A DNA stretch of 64,000 nucleotides, from positions 62,001 through 126,000 of the forward strand of contig JBAOHL010000005.1 in assembly GCA_037045045.1 (NCBI GenBank). The letters are read 5' to 3'. The stretch is from Phosphoribacter sp037045045. Lineage in GTDB: Bacteria > Actinomycetota > Actinomycetes > Actinomycetales > Dermatophilaceae. This document shows, one piece after another, positions 35,573-44,129 of the stretch. The notes beneath the pieces are model-generated. The model did not search any database. It was not told the origin of the DNA and saw nothing but the letters and a program-made list of their open reading frames with translations. Positions within the stretch are counted from its first letter, which is position 1; every line of letters starts with the position of its first letter. Position numbers and translations under genes: made by a program.

Positions 35573-36229
35573 ATGGCGAAGATCGTCGAGCTGGGCGAGG
35601 CCGCCCGGCTGGTCGAGAACGGGATGCGGCTCATGGTGGGCGGATTCATGGGCTGCGGGAACGCGCACAAGGTCATCGACGGGCTCATCGAGTCCGGGGT
35701 CACCGACCTCACTCTCATCTGCAACGACGGGGGACTGCCGGACTTCGGGGTCGGCAAGCTCGTGCGCCACCACCGGCTGCGCAAGCTCATTGCCACCCAT
35801 GTCGGGCTCAACCCCGAGGTCGCCGAACAGATGAACTCCGGCGAGCTACAGGTCGAGCTCATTCCCCAGGGCTCGTTCGTCGAGAAGATCCGGGCCGGTG
35901 GGGCCGGCCTCGGGGGAGTGCTCACCCCGACCGGCATCGGCACGGTCGTGGCCGAGGGCAAGCAGGTCATCGAGGTGGACGGGCGAGATTACCTGTTGGA
36001 GAAGCCGATCCGAGCCGACGTCGCCCTGCTCAACGGCTTCTGGATCGACACCCGCGGGAACGTCTGGTACAAGGGCACGACCCGCAACTTCAACTACGTC
36101 ATGGCCACGGCTGCGGACACGGTGATCGCCGAGGCCGACCACCTGGTCCAGATCGGCGACATCCGGCCCGAGAACGTCCACACGCCGGGAGTGCTCGTCG
36201 ACTACATCGTCGACGGAGCGAGGAGCTGA
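35573..36229 (+). CDS. 3-oxoacid/acetate CoA-transferase subunit A
   Basis: 218 residues, AtoD/ScoA-like alpha subunit. Glycine-rich VGGFMGCGN near residue 22, LICNDGG, and LTPTGIGT matching the family CoA-binding loop. Moves CoA between acyl groups together with the beta subunit three bases downstream. ATG 35573 has GAGCGTGAGG upstream and was preferred to GTG 35546. TAGGCC near 35522 may be the -10 box. Its position before the transcarboxylase genes suggests handling of short-chain acyl-CoAs such as acetoacetyl-, propionyl- or succinyl-CoA. Confidence 0.88.
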   Translation: MAKIVELGEAARLVENGMRLMVGGFMGCGNAHKVIDGLIESGVTDLTLICNDGGLPDFGVGKLVRHHRLRKLIATHVGLNPEVAEQMNSGELQVELIPQGSFVEKIRAGGAGLGGVLTPTGIGTVVAEGKQVIEVDGRDYLLEKPIRADVALLNGFWIDTRGNVWYKGTTRNFNYVMATAADTVIAEADHLVQIGDIRPENVHTPGVLVDYIVDGARS

Positions 36230-36232
36230 ACC

Positions 36233-36907
36233 GTGGACCGCAGCGACATCAGGACCGTCATCGCCTCTCGGGTCGCCAGGGAACTGCACGACGGCGACTT
36301 CGTCAACCTCGGCATCGGCCTGCCGACGCTCGTGCCGGCCTTCCTGCCGCCGGACATCCACGTCGTGCTCGAGGCCGAGGACGGCATCGTCGGTGCCGGC
36401 CCACGCCCGGATGCCGAGCATGCCAATCCCCGCTACGTCGTCGACGCGGGGGGACAACCGGCCAGCTGCCCGATGGGCGGGGCGTTCATCGACTCGTCGA
36501 TGTCCTTCGGGCTCATCCGCGGCGGACACGTCGACGTCACGGTGCTCGGGGCATTGCAGGTCGACCAGCACGGCAATCTCGCCAACTGGATCATCCCCGG
36601 CAAGATGGTGCCGGGCATGGGCGGAGCAATGGACCTCGTCGTCGGGGCCAAGCGGGTGATCATCGCCATGGAGCACACCCAGAAGGGCGAGCCCAAGATC
36701 TTGCCCGACTGCACGTTGCCCCTCACCGCGGTGAGTTGCGTCGACCTCATCGTCACCGAGATGGCCGTCATCGAGGTCCACGAGCAGGGTCTGGTGCTCA
36801 CCGAAGTCCAACCTGGTTTCACCGTCGAGGATGTCCTGGCCGCCACGACCGCTCCGTTGGCGATCGATCCGGCGGTTCGTGCGCCTTCTTCGGGGCAGCC
36901 TGCCTGA
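36233..36907 (+). CDS. 3-oxoacid/acetate CoA-transferase subunit B
   Basis: 224 residues, AtoA/ScoB-like beta subunit carrying the catalytic glutamate. NLGIGLPTLVP near residue 26 and EAEDGIVGAGP with the likely nucleophile Glu49 (ED in place of the usual EN). GALQVDQHGNLANWIIPGKMVPGMGGAMDLV is the strongly conserved family region. Three bases separate it from subunit A. Specific substrate not deducible. Confidence 0.9.
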   Translation: MDRSDIRTVIASRVARELHDGDFVNLGIGLPTLVPAFLPPDIHVVLEAEDGIVGAGPRPDAEHANPRYVVDAGGQPASCPMGGAFIDSSMSFGLIRGGHVDVTVLGALQVDQHGNLANWIIPGKMVPGMGGAMDLVVGAKRVIIAMEHTQKGEPKILPDCTLPLTAVSCVDLIVTEMAVIEVHEQGLVLTEVQPGFTVEDVLAATTAPLAIDPAVRAPSSGQPA

Positions 36908-36920
36908 CAACGGTATGCCG

Positions 36921-37200
36921 CGTCCGGGCACATTCGGGGCGCCCCGGCAGATCCGACCTGCCAAGCCGGCCGACAACTGCCAGAAACCCGCGTCCGGGCA
37001 CATTCGGGGCGCCCCGGCAGATCAAACCCGCCAAGCCGACCGACAACTGCCAGAAACCCGCATCCGGGCACATTCGGGGCGCCCCGGCAGATCAAACCCG
37101 CCAAGCCGACCGACAACTGCCAGAAACCCGCATCCGGGCACATTCGGGGCGCCCCGGCAGATCAAACCCGCCAAGCCGACCGACAACTGCCAGAAACCCG
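36921..37200 (+). repeat. 70-bp tandem array, four copies, noncoding
   Basis: Units at 36921-36990, 36991-37060, 37061-37130 and 37131-37200, with a 14-bp truncated fifth start. The last two are identical by eye, unit 2 differs slightly and unit 1 differs mainly in its second half. Each contains the palindrome GGGGCGCCCC and CTGCC...GGCAG arms that can pair into a branched hairpin. The period is not a multiple of three and no frame is conserved, so it is not protein-coding. There are no spacers, so it is not a CRISPR array. It fills most of the 582-bp gap between the CoA-transferase and transcarboxylase genes; the remaining 37215-37489 shows only the ribosome-binding site of the next gene. 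Confidence 0.95.
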
Positions 37201-37489
37201 CGTCTCGGCAGATCTGTGTGCCTGTGGCAGGCTCCTCGCGGCCCACCCGTCGGCGCCGACTGCCCCTGGTTGCCGCCTGCGGAATCCCCACTCAGCGGAT
37301 AGCGCTGGGCGGGCGGGGACAACCACGCTCGCGACGTCGAACAACGGCCGGCTGGCCGTCGGCAAAGGCAGAACGTCCCTGGCACCAAGCCGACACATGC
37401 GACATGCTGGCGGCTGAGCCGCTGAGCCTCGGACGCCGGTCCGTCCGTGCCTGCGCAATGGCCACCCGACCGAGGGATAGGAAGTGATC

Positions 37490-38977
37490 GTGACCCGCAA
37501 GATCGACGTCACCGAGCTGGTCCTGCGCGATGCCCACCAGAGCCTGTTCGCCACCAGGATGGCGATGGAGGACATGGTCCCCGCGTGCGAGGACATCGAC
37601 CAGGCCGGGTACTGGAGCGTGGAGTGCTGGGGTGGCGCGACGTACGACGCGTGCATCCGCTTCCTCAACGAGGACCCCTGGGAGCGGCTGCGGACCTTCC
37701 GCAAGCTGCTGCCCAACTCGCGGCTGCAGATGCTCCTGCGGGGTCAGAACCTGCTCGGCTACCGCCACTACGGCGACGAGGTCGTCGACCGGTTCGTCGG
37801 CAAGGCCGTCGCGAACGGCATGGACGTGTTCCGGACCTTCGACGCCCTCAACGACGTGCGCAACGTCGAGCAGGCCATTCGGGCCGTCAAACGCGAGGGC
37901 GCCCATGCCCAGGGCACGATCTGCTACACGGTCAGCCCGCTGCACACCGTCGACGGGTTCGTCCAGCAGGCCCGCGACCTCATGGACCTCGGGTGCGACT
38001 CGCTGGTCCTCAAGGACATGGCCGCGCTGCTGCAGCCACAACCGGCGTACGACATCGTCAAGGCGATCAAGGACGACCTTGGCTCGGACGTCCGAGTCCA
38101 CCTGCACTGTCACGCGACGACGGGGGTCACCCTCGTCGCCCTGATGAAGGCCATCGAGGCGGGCGCGGACGCGGTGGACACGGCGATCAGCTCGATGAGT
38201 CTGGGCCCGGGACACAATCCGACCGAGAGCCTCGTCGCCATGCTCGAGGGCACCCCGTACCACACCGAGCTCGATGAGTCCCGGCTCATCGCCGTCAAGG
38301 ACTACTTCGCCGGCATCCGTCCCCGCTATGCGGAGTTCGCGTCGAACATCATCGGCGTCGAGACCGAGATCTTCAAGAGCCAAATCCCCGGCGGGATGAT
38401 CTCGAACATGGAGAGCCAGCTGCGGGCGCAGAACGCCGGCGACCGGCTCAAGGACGTCATGGCGGAGGTGCCCCGGGTGCGCGCCGACGCTGGCTTCCCT
38501 CCGCTGGTCACCCCGTCGAGCCAGATCGTCGGGACGCAGGCGGTCTTCAACGTCCTCATGGGCCGCTACAAGGTGCTCACCGGCGAGTTCGCCGACCTCA
38601 TGCTCGGCTACTACGGGTCCTGCCTCGGCGAACGCAACGCCGAGGTCGTCGCCATCGCCCAAGCGCAGCAGAAGAAGGACCCGATCACGGAGCGGCCCGC
38701 CGACCTCATCAAACCCGAGTGGGATCGGCTGCGGGCCGAGGTGGGGGAGATCACCGGCTTCGACGGCAGCGACGAGGACGTCCTCACGTTCGCGATGTTC
38801 CCCCAGGTGGCCGCGGTGTTCCTCGGCACGCGCCACGAGGGGCCGAAGAACGTCGGGAAGGACCCCGCCGCGGCCGGGACCGGCGGCGGTGGGACAACCA
38901 GCCCGGTGAACACCCCGATCCGCTACAAAGTCACCGTCAACGGTGCGCCGCACAGCGTCGCCGTCCAGCCTGCGTGA
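37490..38977 (+). CDS. Methylmalonyl-CoA carboxytransferase 5S subunit
   Basis: 495 residues. Carboxyltransferase subunit that exchanges carboxyl between oxaloacetate/pyruvate and the biotin carrier. It matches the Propionibacterium 5S protein nearly residue by residue in LRDAHQSL, SVECWGGATYD, LLRGQNLLGYRHY, HCHATTGVT (metal-binding histidines) and SLGPGHNPTES. Carbamylated lysine expected at LKDMAALL, near residue 175. A PYC/OAD-like domain is followed by a short VTVNG C-terminal tail. GTG 37490 has AGGGATAGGA upstream; GTG 37484 is possible but too close to it. Without a biotin carboxylase domain it is not a pyruvate carboxylase. Confidence 0.92.
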   Translation: MTRKIDVTELVLRDAHQSLFATRMAMEDMVPACEDIDQAGYWSVECWGGATYDACIRFLNEDPWERLRTFRKLLPNSRLQMLLRGQNLLGYRHYGDEVVDRFVGKAVANGMDVFRTFDALNDVRNVEQAIRAVKREGAHAQGTICYTVSPLHTVDGFVQQARDLMDLGCDSLVLKDMAALLQPQPAYDIVKAIKDDLGSDVRVHLHCHATTGVTLVALMKAIEAGADAVDTAISSMSLGPGHNPTESLVAMLEGTPYHTELDESRLIAVKDYFAGIRPRYAEFASNIIGVETEIFKSQIPGGMISNMESQLRAQNAGDRLKDVMAEVPRVRADAGFPPLVTPSSQIVGTQAVFNVLMGRYKVLTGEFADLMLGYYGSCLGERNAEVVAIAQAQQKKDPITERPADLIKPEWDRLRAEVGEITGFDGSDEDVLTFAMFPQVAAVFLGTRHEGPKNVGKDPAAAGTGGGGTTSPVNTPIRYKVTVNGAPHSVAVQPA

Positions 38978-38985
38978 GGACATCC

Positions 38986-40539
38986 GTGAACCAGCAGACC
39001 ATGCACGAACGCATCGAGGACCTGCAGGCTCGCCGGGCCCAGGTCGAGGAGGGCGGGGGCGCCAAGCGCGTGGCCCGCCAGCACGACAGCGGCAAGCTCA
39101 CCGCCCGCGAGCGCGTCGACGAGCTGTTCGACCCCGACTCGTTCCAGGAGATCGGCCGCTTCGCCCAGCACCGGGCCACAATGTTCGGCCTGGCCGGTCA
39201 GGATATCCCCGCCGACGGCGTCGTCACCGGGCAGGGCAGCGTGTTCGGGCGACTCGTCCACGTGGCGAGCCAGGACTTCACCGTCCAGGGCGGCACGGTC
39301 GGGGAGTTGCACGCGACGAAGATCGTCGAGGCCGCGAACACCGCACTGAAGACCGGCTCGCCGTTCGTGTTCATCAACGACTCCGGCGGCGCCCGCGTCC
39401 AGGAGGGCGTCGACTCCCTCAACGCCTGCGGGATGCTGTTCTACGCCAACGTCCTGCTCAGCGGCGTCGTCCCGCAGATCTCGATCATCGCCGGGCCGTG
39501 CGCCGGAGCCGCGGCATACTCCCCGGCCTTGACCGACTTCATCATCCAGACCCGCCAGGCCCAGGTGTTCATCACCGGACCCAAGGTCATCAAGCAGGTC
39601 ACCGGCGAGGAAGTCACCGCGGAGAACCTCGGCGGCCCGGACGTGCACATGCAGCGCAGCGGGGTCATCCACTTCATCGCCGAGGACGACCGTCATGCCG
39701 TCCTCATCGCCAAGAAGCTGCTGAGCTTCCTGCCCGCGAACAACACCGAGGACCCGCCGCTGCTCGAACACAACGGCGACGTCTCGCCGGATCCCGCCCT
39801 CGACACGATCCTGCCCGAGGACACCCGCAAGGCCTACGACGTCAGGGAGGTCCTCGTCCGCATCCTCGACGACGCCGACTTCCTCGAGGTGCAGGCGGGG
39901 TATGCCGCCAACGCCGTCGTCGGCTTCGGCCGGATCGTCGGGCGGACGGTCGGCATCGTCGCGAACCAGCCTGCAGTGATGTCCGGGGTGCTCGACATCA
40001 ACGCCTCGGACAAGATCGCGGCGTTCGTGAGGTTCTGCAATGCCTTCAACATCCCGCTACTTACCTTCGTCGACGTCCCTGGGTACATGCCCGGAGTGAG
40101 CCAGGAGTACGACGGGATCATCAGACACGGCGCCAAAGTCCTCTTCGCCTATGCCTCGGCGACCGTCCCCAAGGTCACCGTCGTCATGCGCAAGGCGTTC
40201 GGCGGGGCCTACGTCGCGATGTCGAGCAAGGCCCTAGGCGCAGACCGGACCTTCGCATGGCCGACTGCAGAGATCGCCGTGATGGGTGCCGAGGGCGCCG
40301 CGGACATCGTCTTCCGCAAGGAGATCGCCGACGCCGAGGACCCCGAAGCCAGGCGCCAGGAACTCATCGAGGAGTACCGCGAGGCGTTCGCCAACCCTTA
40401 CATCGCGGCCGCGCACCAGTACATCGACGACGTCATCGCACCGTCGGACACCAGGCGTATGGTCGCCCAGGTCCTCGAAGCGATGAGCACCAAGCGCGAG
40501 CTTCGCCCGCCGAAGAAGCACGGCCTCATCCCCTTGTGA
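38986..40539 (+). CDS. Methylmalonyl-CoA carboxytransferase 12S subunit (acyl-CoA carboxyltransferase)
   Basis: 517 residues. Crotonase-fold carboxyltransferase that carries carboxyl between biotin and propionyl-CoA/methylmalonyl-CoA. Shows HDSGKLTARERV near the start, FINDSGGARVQEGVDSL, AGPCAGAAAYSPALTDF for the N-half, and FVDVPGYMPG and AFGGAYVAMSSK for the C-half oxyanion holes. Very similar in kind to propionyl-CoA carboxylase beta; the neighbouring 5S and 1.3S genes decide the call. GTG 38986 follows GAGGA by about five bases and is eight bases after the 5S stop. Confidence 0.93.
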   Translation: MNQQTMHERIEDLQARRAQVEEGGGAKRVARQHDSGKLTARERVDELFDPDSFQEIGRFAQHRATMFGLAGQDIPADGVVTGQGSVFGRLVHVASQDFTVQGGTVGELHATKIVEAANTALKTGSPFVFINDSGGARVQEGVDSLNACGMLFYANVLLSGVVPQISIIAGPCAGAAAYSPALTDFIIQTRQAQVFITGPKVIKQVTGEEVTAENLGGPDVHMQRSGVIHFIAEDDRHAVLIAKKLLSFLPANNTEDPPLLEHNGDVSPDPALDTILPEDTRKAYDVREVLVRILDDADFLEVQAGYAANAVVGFGRIVGRTVGIVANQPAVMSGVLDINASDKIAAFVRFCNAFNIPLLTFVDVPGYMPGVSQEYDGIIRHGAKVLFAYASATVPKVTVVMRKAFGGAYVAMSSKALGADRTFAWPTAEIAVMGAEGAADIVFRKEIADAEDPEARRQELIEEYREAFANPYIAAAHQYIDDVIAPSDTRRMVAQVLEAMSTKRELRPPKKHGLIPL

Positions 40540-40561
40540 CCGGCCCCACCGAGAGGCAGCC

Positions 40562-40876
40562 ATGGAGCCCACGCGCCCCGACGTCACCGAGTTGACCCGA
40601 GTCGTCGCCGACCTGCAGAAGCGGGTCGGGCGGCTCGAGGCCGAGCTCGCCGGCACCAAACGCAAGCTCGCCGAGCATGGTCCGGTGCCCTTCGACACCA
40701 TCCTCGCGATCACCGGCGCGGTCGCGGCATACCTCGGCAAGAAGGCCACGGTGCGCCAGATCCACTACAGCTCGGGCGCCTCGTGGACCCGATCGGGTCG
40801 CTCCGCGATCCACCGCTCCCACGCCATCGACCACCGATCGACCCACACCCCGCCCGTGCACGGCGACCACTGGTAG
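40562..40876 (+). CDS. Small transcarboxylase-associated subunit
   Basis: 104 residues. A coiled coil of about 40 residues (LTRVVADLQKRVGRLEAELAG) leads to an AITGAVAAYLGKKATVRQIHY segment and a His/Ser-rich tail (SAIHRSHAIDHRS). The AAVAAYLGK-type motif is found in small subunits encoded beside methylmalonyl-CoA and propionyl-CoA carboxyltransferases, where it probably helps assembly. GAGAGGCAGCC lies before ATG 40562. The exact function is unproven. Confidence 0.7.
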   Translation: MEPTRPDVTELTRVVADLQKRVGRLEAELAGTKRKLAEHGPVPFDTILAITGAVAAYLGKKATVRQIHYSSGASWTRSGRSAIHRSHAIDHRSTHTPPVHGDHW

Positions 40877-40928
40877 CCCGCCCGGTCGGCAGCTGGCACC
40901 CCAATCGAGCCCAAGGCAAGGACCCCGT

Positions 40929-41297
40929 ATGAAACTCAAGGTCACCGTCGACGGAGTCGACTACGACGTGTACGTCGACGTCGAGCCCGAGCCCGTCCCG
41001 AGCCTGGGCAGTCTCGCCTTCGGGGTGACCGGGGTCGCCACCCCCTCGGCGGTCGCACCTAAGGCCGGTTCGCCGCTGGACGACGCCTCGACGCTGCGGG
41101 CCCCGATCGCCGGCACGGTGCGCCAAGTCCACGTCGCCGTAGGTCAGCAGGTCACCGCGGGTGACCCGCTGTTCATCATGGAGGCGATGAAGATGGAGAC
41201 CGAGATCACCGCCCCCGTGACCGGTCGCGTCAAGTCGGTGCCGGTCAAGGCCGGCGACGCGGTGCAGGGCGGGGACGTCCTGCTGGAGTTCGAGTAG
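40929..41297 (+). CDS. Transcarboxylase 1.3S biotin carboxyl carrier protein
   Basis: 122 residues. Starts MKLKVTVDGVDYDV like the Propionibacterium 1.3S subunit, has a flexible Pro/Ala linker, and a biotinyl domain with EAMKMET in which Lys88 is biotinylated. Swings carboxyl between the 5S and 12S subunits. The TAG stop lies inside the first unit of a 32-bp repeat array; in the following copies the same place reads CAG. Confidence 0.94.
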   Translation: MKLKVTVDGVDYDVYVDVEPEPVPSLGSLAFGVTGVATPSAVAPKAGSPLDDASTLRAPIAGTVRQVHVAVGQQVTAGDPLFIMEAMKMETEITAPVTGRVKSVPVKAGDAVQGGDVLLEFE

Positions 41298-41398
41298 GGG
41301 CCGGGGACGTCCTGCTGGAGTTCGAGCAGGGGCCGGGGACGTCCTGCTGGAGTTCGAGCAGGGGCCGGGGACGTCCTGCTGGAGTTCGAGCAGGGCCG
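41271..41398 (+). repeat. 32-bp tandem repeat, four copies, built from the biotin-carrier gene end
   Basis: Units begin at 41271, 41303, 41335 and 41367. The first encodes the last residues (GDVLLEFE) and the TAG stop; the others are untranslated copies reading CAG instead of TAG. Each unit can form a hairpin, CCTGCT with AGCAGG around an 8-base loop. The array may end transcription or protect the mRNA 3' end. Confidence 0.95.
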
Positions 41399-41412
41399 CG
41401 AAAGGCCCGGAC

Positions 41413-41418
41413 TAGGCT
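41413..41418 (+). promoter_or_regulatory. -10 box for a leaderless phosphatidyltransferase transcript
   Basis: TAGGCT ends exactly six bases before GTG 41425, directly after the 32-bp array. It is identical in sequence and spacing to the box before the metallo-beta-lactamase gene at 23133. Confidence 0.5.
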
Positions 41419-41424
41419 GACCGG

Positions 41425-42039
41425 GTGACCTCGCAGTCGAGCAGGGGGGGCGGCCCGGCCGCCGTGAGTGATCGGGTACTCACCGTGCCCAACGCCCTGT
41501 CCGCCCTGCGCCTCGTCGGGGTCCCGGTGTTTCTCTGGCTGCTGCTGCGCGGACACGACGGGTGGGCCCTCACGGTGCTCGCGCTGTCGGGGGTGACCGA
41601 CTACCTCGACGGCAAGATCGCGCGGACGTACCATCTCGAGTCGCGCGTCGGCCAGCTGCTCGACCCCATCGCCGACCGGCTCTACATCGTCAGCACGCTA
41701 GCCGGACTGGCCTGGCGCGAGATCATCCCGTGGTGGCTCCTGGCCGTGCTCCTGGGGCGCGATCTCCTGCTCGTCGGGTTGATGTTCCTGTTGCGCCACA
41801 GGGGGATCATCGGCCTGCCCGTGCACTTCGTCGGCAAGGCGGCGACGTTCAACCTGCTGTACGCCTTCCCGACGATCCTGCTGGGCCAGCAGCCCGGGCT
41901 CGTCGGGCAGGTGGCCCTGCCCATCGGCTGGGCGTTCGCCTGGTGGGGAGTGTTGCTGTACTGGCTCGCCGGGGTGCTGTATGCCGTGCAGGCCCGGCGC
42001 ATCCTGGCCACCCGAAGCACGCTGCAACCGGGGGACTGA
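41425..42039 (+). CDS. CDP-alcohol phosphatidyltransferase (PgsA2-like)
   Basis: 204 residues, about five membrane helices. Complete transferase signature starting DYLDGKIAR near residue 60 and ending LLDPIAD. In related genomes the gene before DUF881-sbp-DUF881 (Rv1822) is annotated as phosphatidylglycerophosphate or cardiolipin synthase; sequence alone does not separate these. Its stop overlaps the next ATG, starting a long operon. Confidence 0.88.
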   Translation: MTSQSSRGGGPAAVSDRVLTVPNALSALRLVGVPVFLWLLLRGHDGWALTVLALSGVTDYLDGKIARTYHLESRVGQLLDPIADRLYIVSTLAGLAWREIIPWWLLAVLLGRDLLLVGLMFLLRHRGIIGLPVHFVGKAATFNLLYAFPTILLGQQPGLVGQVALPIGWAFAWWGVLLYWLAGVLYAVQARRILATRSTLQPGD

Positions 42040-42959
42040 TGGCCCCGCGGCGCGTCGACGAGTCCATGGCCCTGCTCAACGAGGTCATGAACACCCCCCT
42101 GGACCCCAGCTACGCCGCCGCGGCGCAGCGGCGTCGGGCCATCGGCCTGCCCGGGGCAACTCGCACTGGCACGCTGGCGGTGTTCGTCATCCTCGCCGTC
42201 GTCGCGTTCCTCTTCGTCGTCGCCGCGCTCAACCTGCGGGCGACCCGCACCGTCGTCGGGGCGGCTCGGGCCGAACTCATCGGTCAGATCGAGACGCGTC
42301 AGCGCGAAGGCGACGAGCTGGCGGCCAAAGCCACCGAACTTCAGGCGCAGGTGGCGGCCGCCCAGACCGCCGCCCTCGGCGGACCAGGCCTGCTCGCGCA
42401 GGTGGCCGCGCTCGAGTTGGCCAGCGGGTCGGTAGCGGTCACCGGCCCCGGCTTGCAGGTGAGCCTCGATGACGCTCCGGGGGCCGCAGCCGCCGGGAAC
42501 GACCCACGCGATCAGGGCGCTCCGAACCCCGGGCGGGTCACCGCCCTGGACCTTCAGGTCGCCGCGAACGGGCTGTGGTTCGCCGGGGCCGAGGCCGTCT
42601 CGATCAACGGCCAGCGGCTGACGACCCACTCGGCGATCAGGTTCGCCGGCCAGGCCATCCTCGTCGACTTCCGTCCCTTGGCCCCGCCCTACGTTTTGTC
42701 GGCGATCGGCGACCCGACCCGGCTGCCCGCGGCGTTCGGGTCCTCGACGGCCGGCAGTTACCTCAAAGCGCTGCGGGACAACTACAAGATCCGGGCCGAG
42801 GTGACCACGGCGGACAAGCTCACTCTCCCCGGCGTCTCGCCAGCCACCCTGCGGTATGCCGCGCCCGCACCGACCGGCATACCCTCGTCTTCGACCCCCT
42901 CCACCCGGGGCGCACCGTCGGGCTCGGGCTCGACCCTGACGACGAGGACGACACCGTGA
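42039..42959 (+). CDS. DUF881 membrane protein (first copy)
   Basis: 306 residues. One helix near residues 47-67, a coiled coil, then the DUF881 domain with VTGPGLQVSLDDAP and ALDLQVAANGLWFAGAEAVSINGQRL. Ends in a Ser/Thr-rich tail. The domain is shared with Bacillus YlxW/YlxX proteins near division genes. Exact role unknown. Flanks the sbp gene together with a second DUF881 gene, as in Rv1823-Rv1825. Confidence 0.88.
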   Translation: MAPRRVDESMALLNEVMNTPLDPSYAAAAQRRRAIGLPGATRTGTLAVFVILAVVAFLFVVAALNLRATRTVVGAARAELIGQIETRQREGDELAAKATELQAQVAAAQTAALGGPGLLAQVAALELASGSVAVTGPGLQVSLDDAPGAAAAGNDPRDQGAPNPGRVTALDLQVAANGLWFAGAEAVSINGQRLTTHSAIRFAGQAILVDFRPLAPPYVLSAIGDPTRLPAAFGSSTAGSYLKALRDNYKIRAEVTTADKLTLPGVSPATLRYAAPAPTGIPSSSTPSTRGAPSGSGSTLTTRTTP

Positions 42960-43288
42960 TCCCCGCACTCGGACTGGCCGTCGGCATCGTCGTCGGTCTC
43001 GTCCTGCACCCGACGGTCCCGCTGTGGCTCCAGCCTTACCTGCCGCTGGCCGTCATCGCCGCTCTCGACGCGGTTTTCGGTGGGCTGCGCGCCGTGCTCG
43101 ACGGGATCTTCAACGACAAGGTCTTCGTCGTGTCGTTCCTGTCCAACGTCCTCGTCGCCGCGCTCATCGTGTTCCTCGGCGATCAACTCGGGGTGGGCTC
43201 ACAGCTGTCGACCGGGGTCGTCGTCGTCCTCGGCATCCGGATCTTCTCCAACGTCGCCGCCATCCGGCGGCACCTCTTCAAGGCCTGA
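42956..43288 (+). CDS. Small basic protein Sbp (DUF1290)
   Basis: 110 residues, three hydrophobic helices, with AALDAVFGGLRAVLDGIFNDKVF, the conserved family core. Found next to DUF881 and division genes in Gram-positives. GTG 42956 overlaps the preceding stop by four bases. Function unknown. Confidence 0.9.
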   Translation: MIPALGLAVGIVVGLVLHPTVPLWLQPYLPLAVIAALDAVFGGLRAVLDGIFNDKVFVVSFLSNVLVAALIVFLGDQLGVGSQLSTGVVVVLGIRIFSNVAAIRRHLFKA

Positions 43289-43290
43289 AC

Positions 43291-44085
43291 ATGATCGAGA
43301 CAGACGGCCACGAGCCGACGGTTCCGCCGGCCGAGGACGTGGACCGCGCTCGGACTTGGCGGCGGCTGCGCCGGATGGCTGCGCCGCGAGCGACGAAGGC
43401 CAACGCCCTCGCGCTCCTGCTCGCGATCAGCCTCGGGTTCGCCATCGCCACGCAGATCCGCCAGAACCAGGCCGCCGGGTTGGCCAACCTGCGCCAGGAC
43501 GAGCTGGTGCGGGTGCTCGACGACCTGACCCAGCGATCGGCGCGACTCGACCAGCAGGTCCGTGACCTGCAAGCCCAGCGCGACCGGTTGACCTCGGGCA
43601 ACGACAGCTCCACCGAGGTCGCCGCGGCAGCTCAGCGTCGTCTCGACCAGCTCGGCCTGCTCGCGGGCACGGTCAAGGCCCAGGGCCCGGGCATCCGGCT
43701 GACCATCGACGACCCCTCGCGAACGGTGAAGTCGACGCTGCTGCTCGACGTCCTGCAGGAGTTGCGGGACGCCGGGGCCGAGGTCGTCCAGATCGGTGCG
43801 GTGCGGGTCGTCGCTGGCTCGTCCTTCGCCGACGTGCCCGGGCCGACAGTCACCCTCGACGGGCAGTCCCTGGACCGGCCGTTCGTCGTCCTGGCGATCG
43901 GTGACAGCCAGACCCTGGCCACTGCGCTGGCCATTCCCGGGGGAATCGTCGACACGGTGCGCCGCAGCGGAGCCTCGGCTCGGATCGAGCAGGTCGCGGC
44001 ACTGCGGATCGACGCGCTTCGCGCCCCGACCCAGCCCCGGTTCGCCCAACCCGTTGCCCCGGCATCCGCGAGCCCGACGAAGTAG
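43291..44085 (+). CDS. DUF881 membrane protein (second copy)
   Basis: 264 residues. A basic cytoplasmic start, one helix (about residues 33-50), a coiled coil (LDDLTQRSARLDQQVRDLQAQRD) and a DUF881 domain with VKAQGPGIRLTIDDP and FVVLAIGDSQTLATAL. Paralogue of the gene two positions upstream. Two bases follow the sbp stop. Confidence 0.88.
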   Translation: MIETDGHEPTVPPAEDVDRARTWRRLRRMAAPRATKANALALLLAISLGFAIATQIRQNQAAGLANLRQDELVRVLDDLTQRSARLDQQVRDLQAQRDRLTSGNDSSTEVAAAAQRRLDQLGLLAGTVKAQGPGIRLTIDDPSRTVKSTLLLDVLQELRDAGAEVVQIGAVRVVAGSSFADVPGPTVTLDGQSLDRPFVVLAIGDSQTLATALAIPGGIVDTVRRSGASARIEQVAALRIDALRAPTQPRFAQPVAPASASPTK

Positions 44086-44129
44086 GGTCGTCTGCGGCAT
44101 CGTTAGCCACCGACCGAGCGAGGAGCGTC

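Noticed and set aside
36921..37200. CRISPR array
   Set aside because: The 70-bp units are directly adjacent with no unique spacers, and no cas gene is in the window.
36921..37388. Protein encoded by the 70-bp repeats
   Set aside because: The period is not divisible by three, so each copy is read in a different frame; no start with a ribosome-binding site.
37490..38977. Pyruvate carboxylase
   Set aside because: Only the carboxyltransferase domain is present; there is no biotin carboxylase domain and the partners are the 12S and 1.3S subunits.
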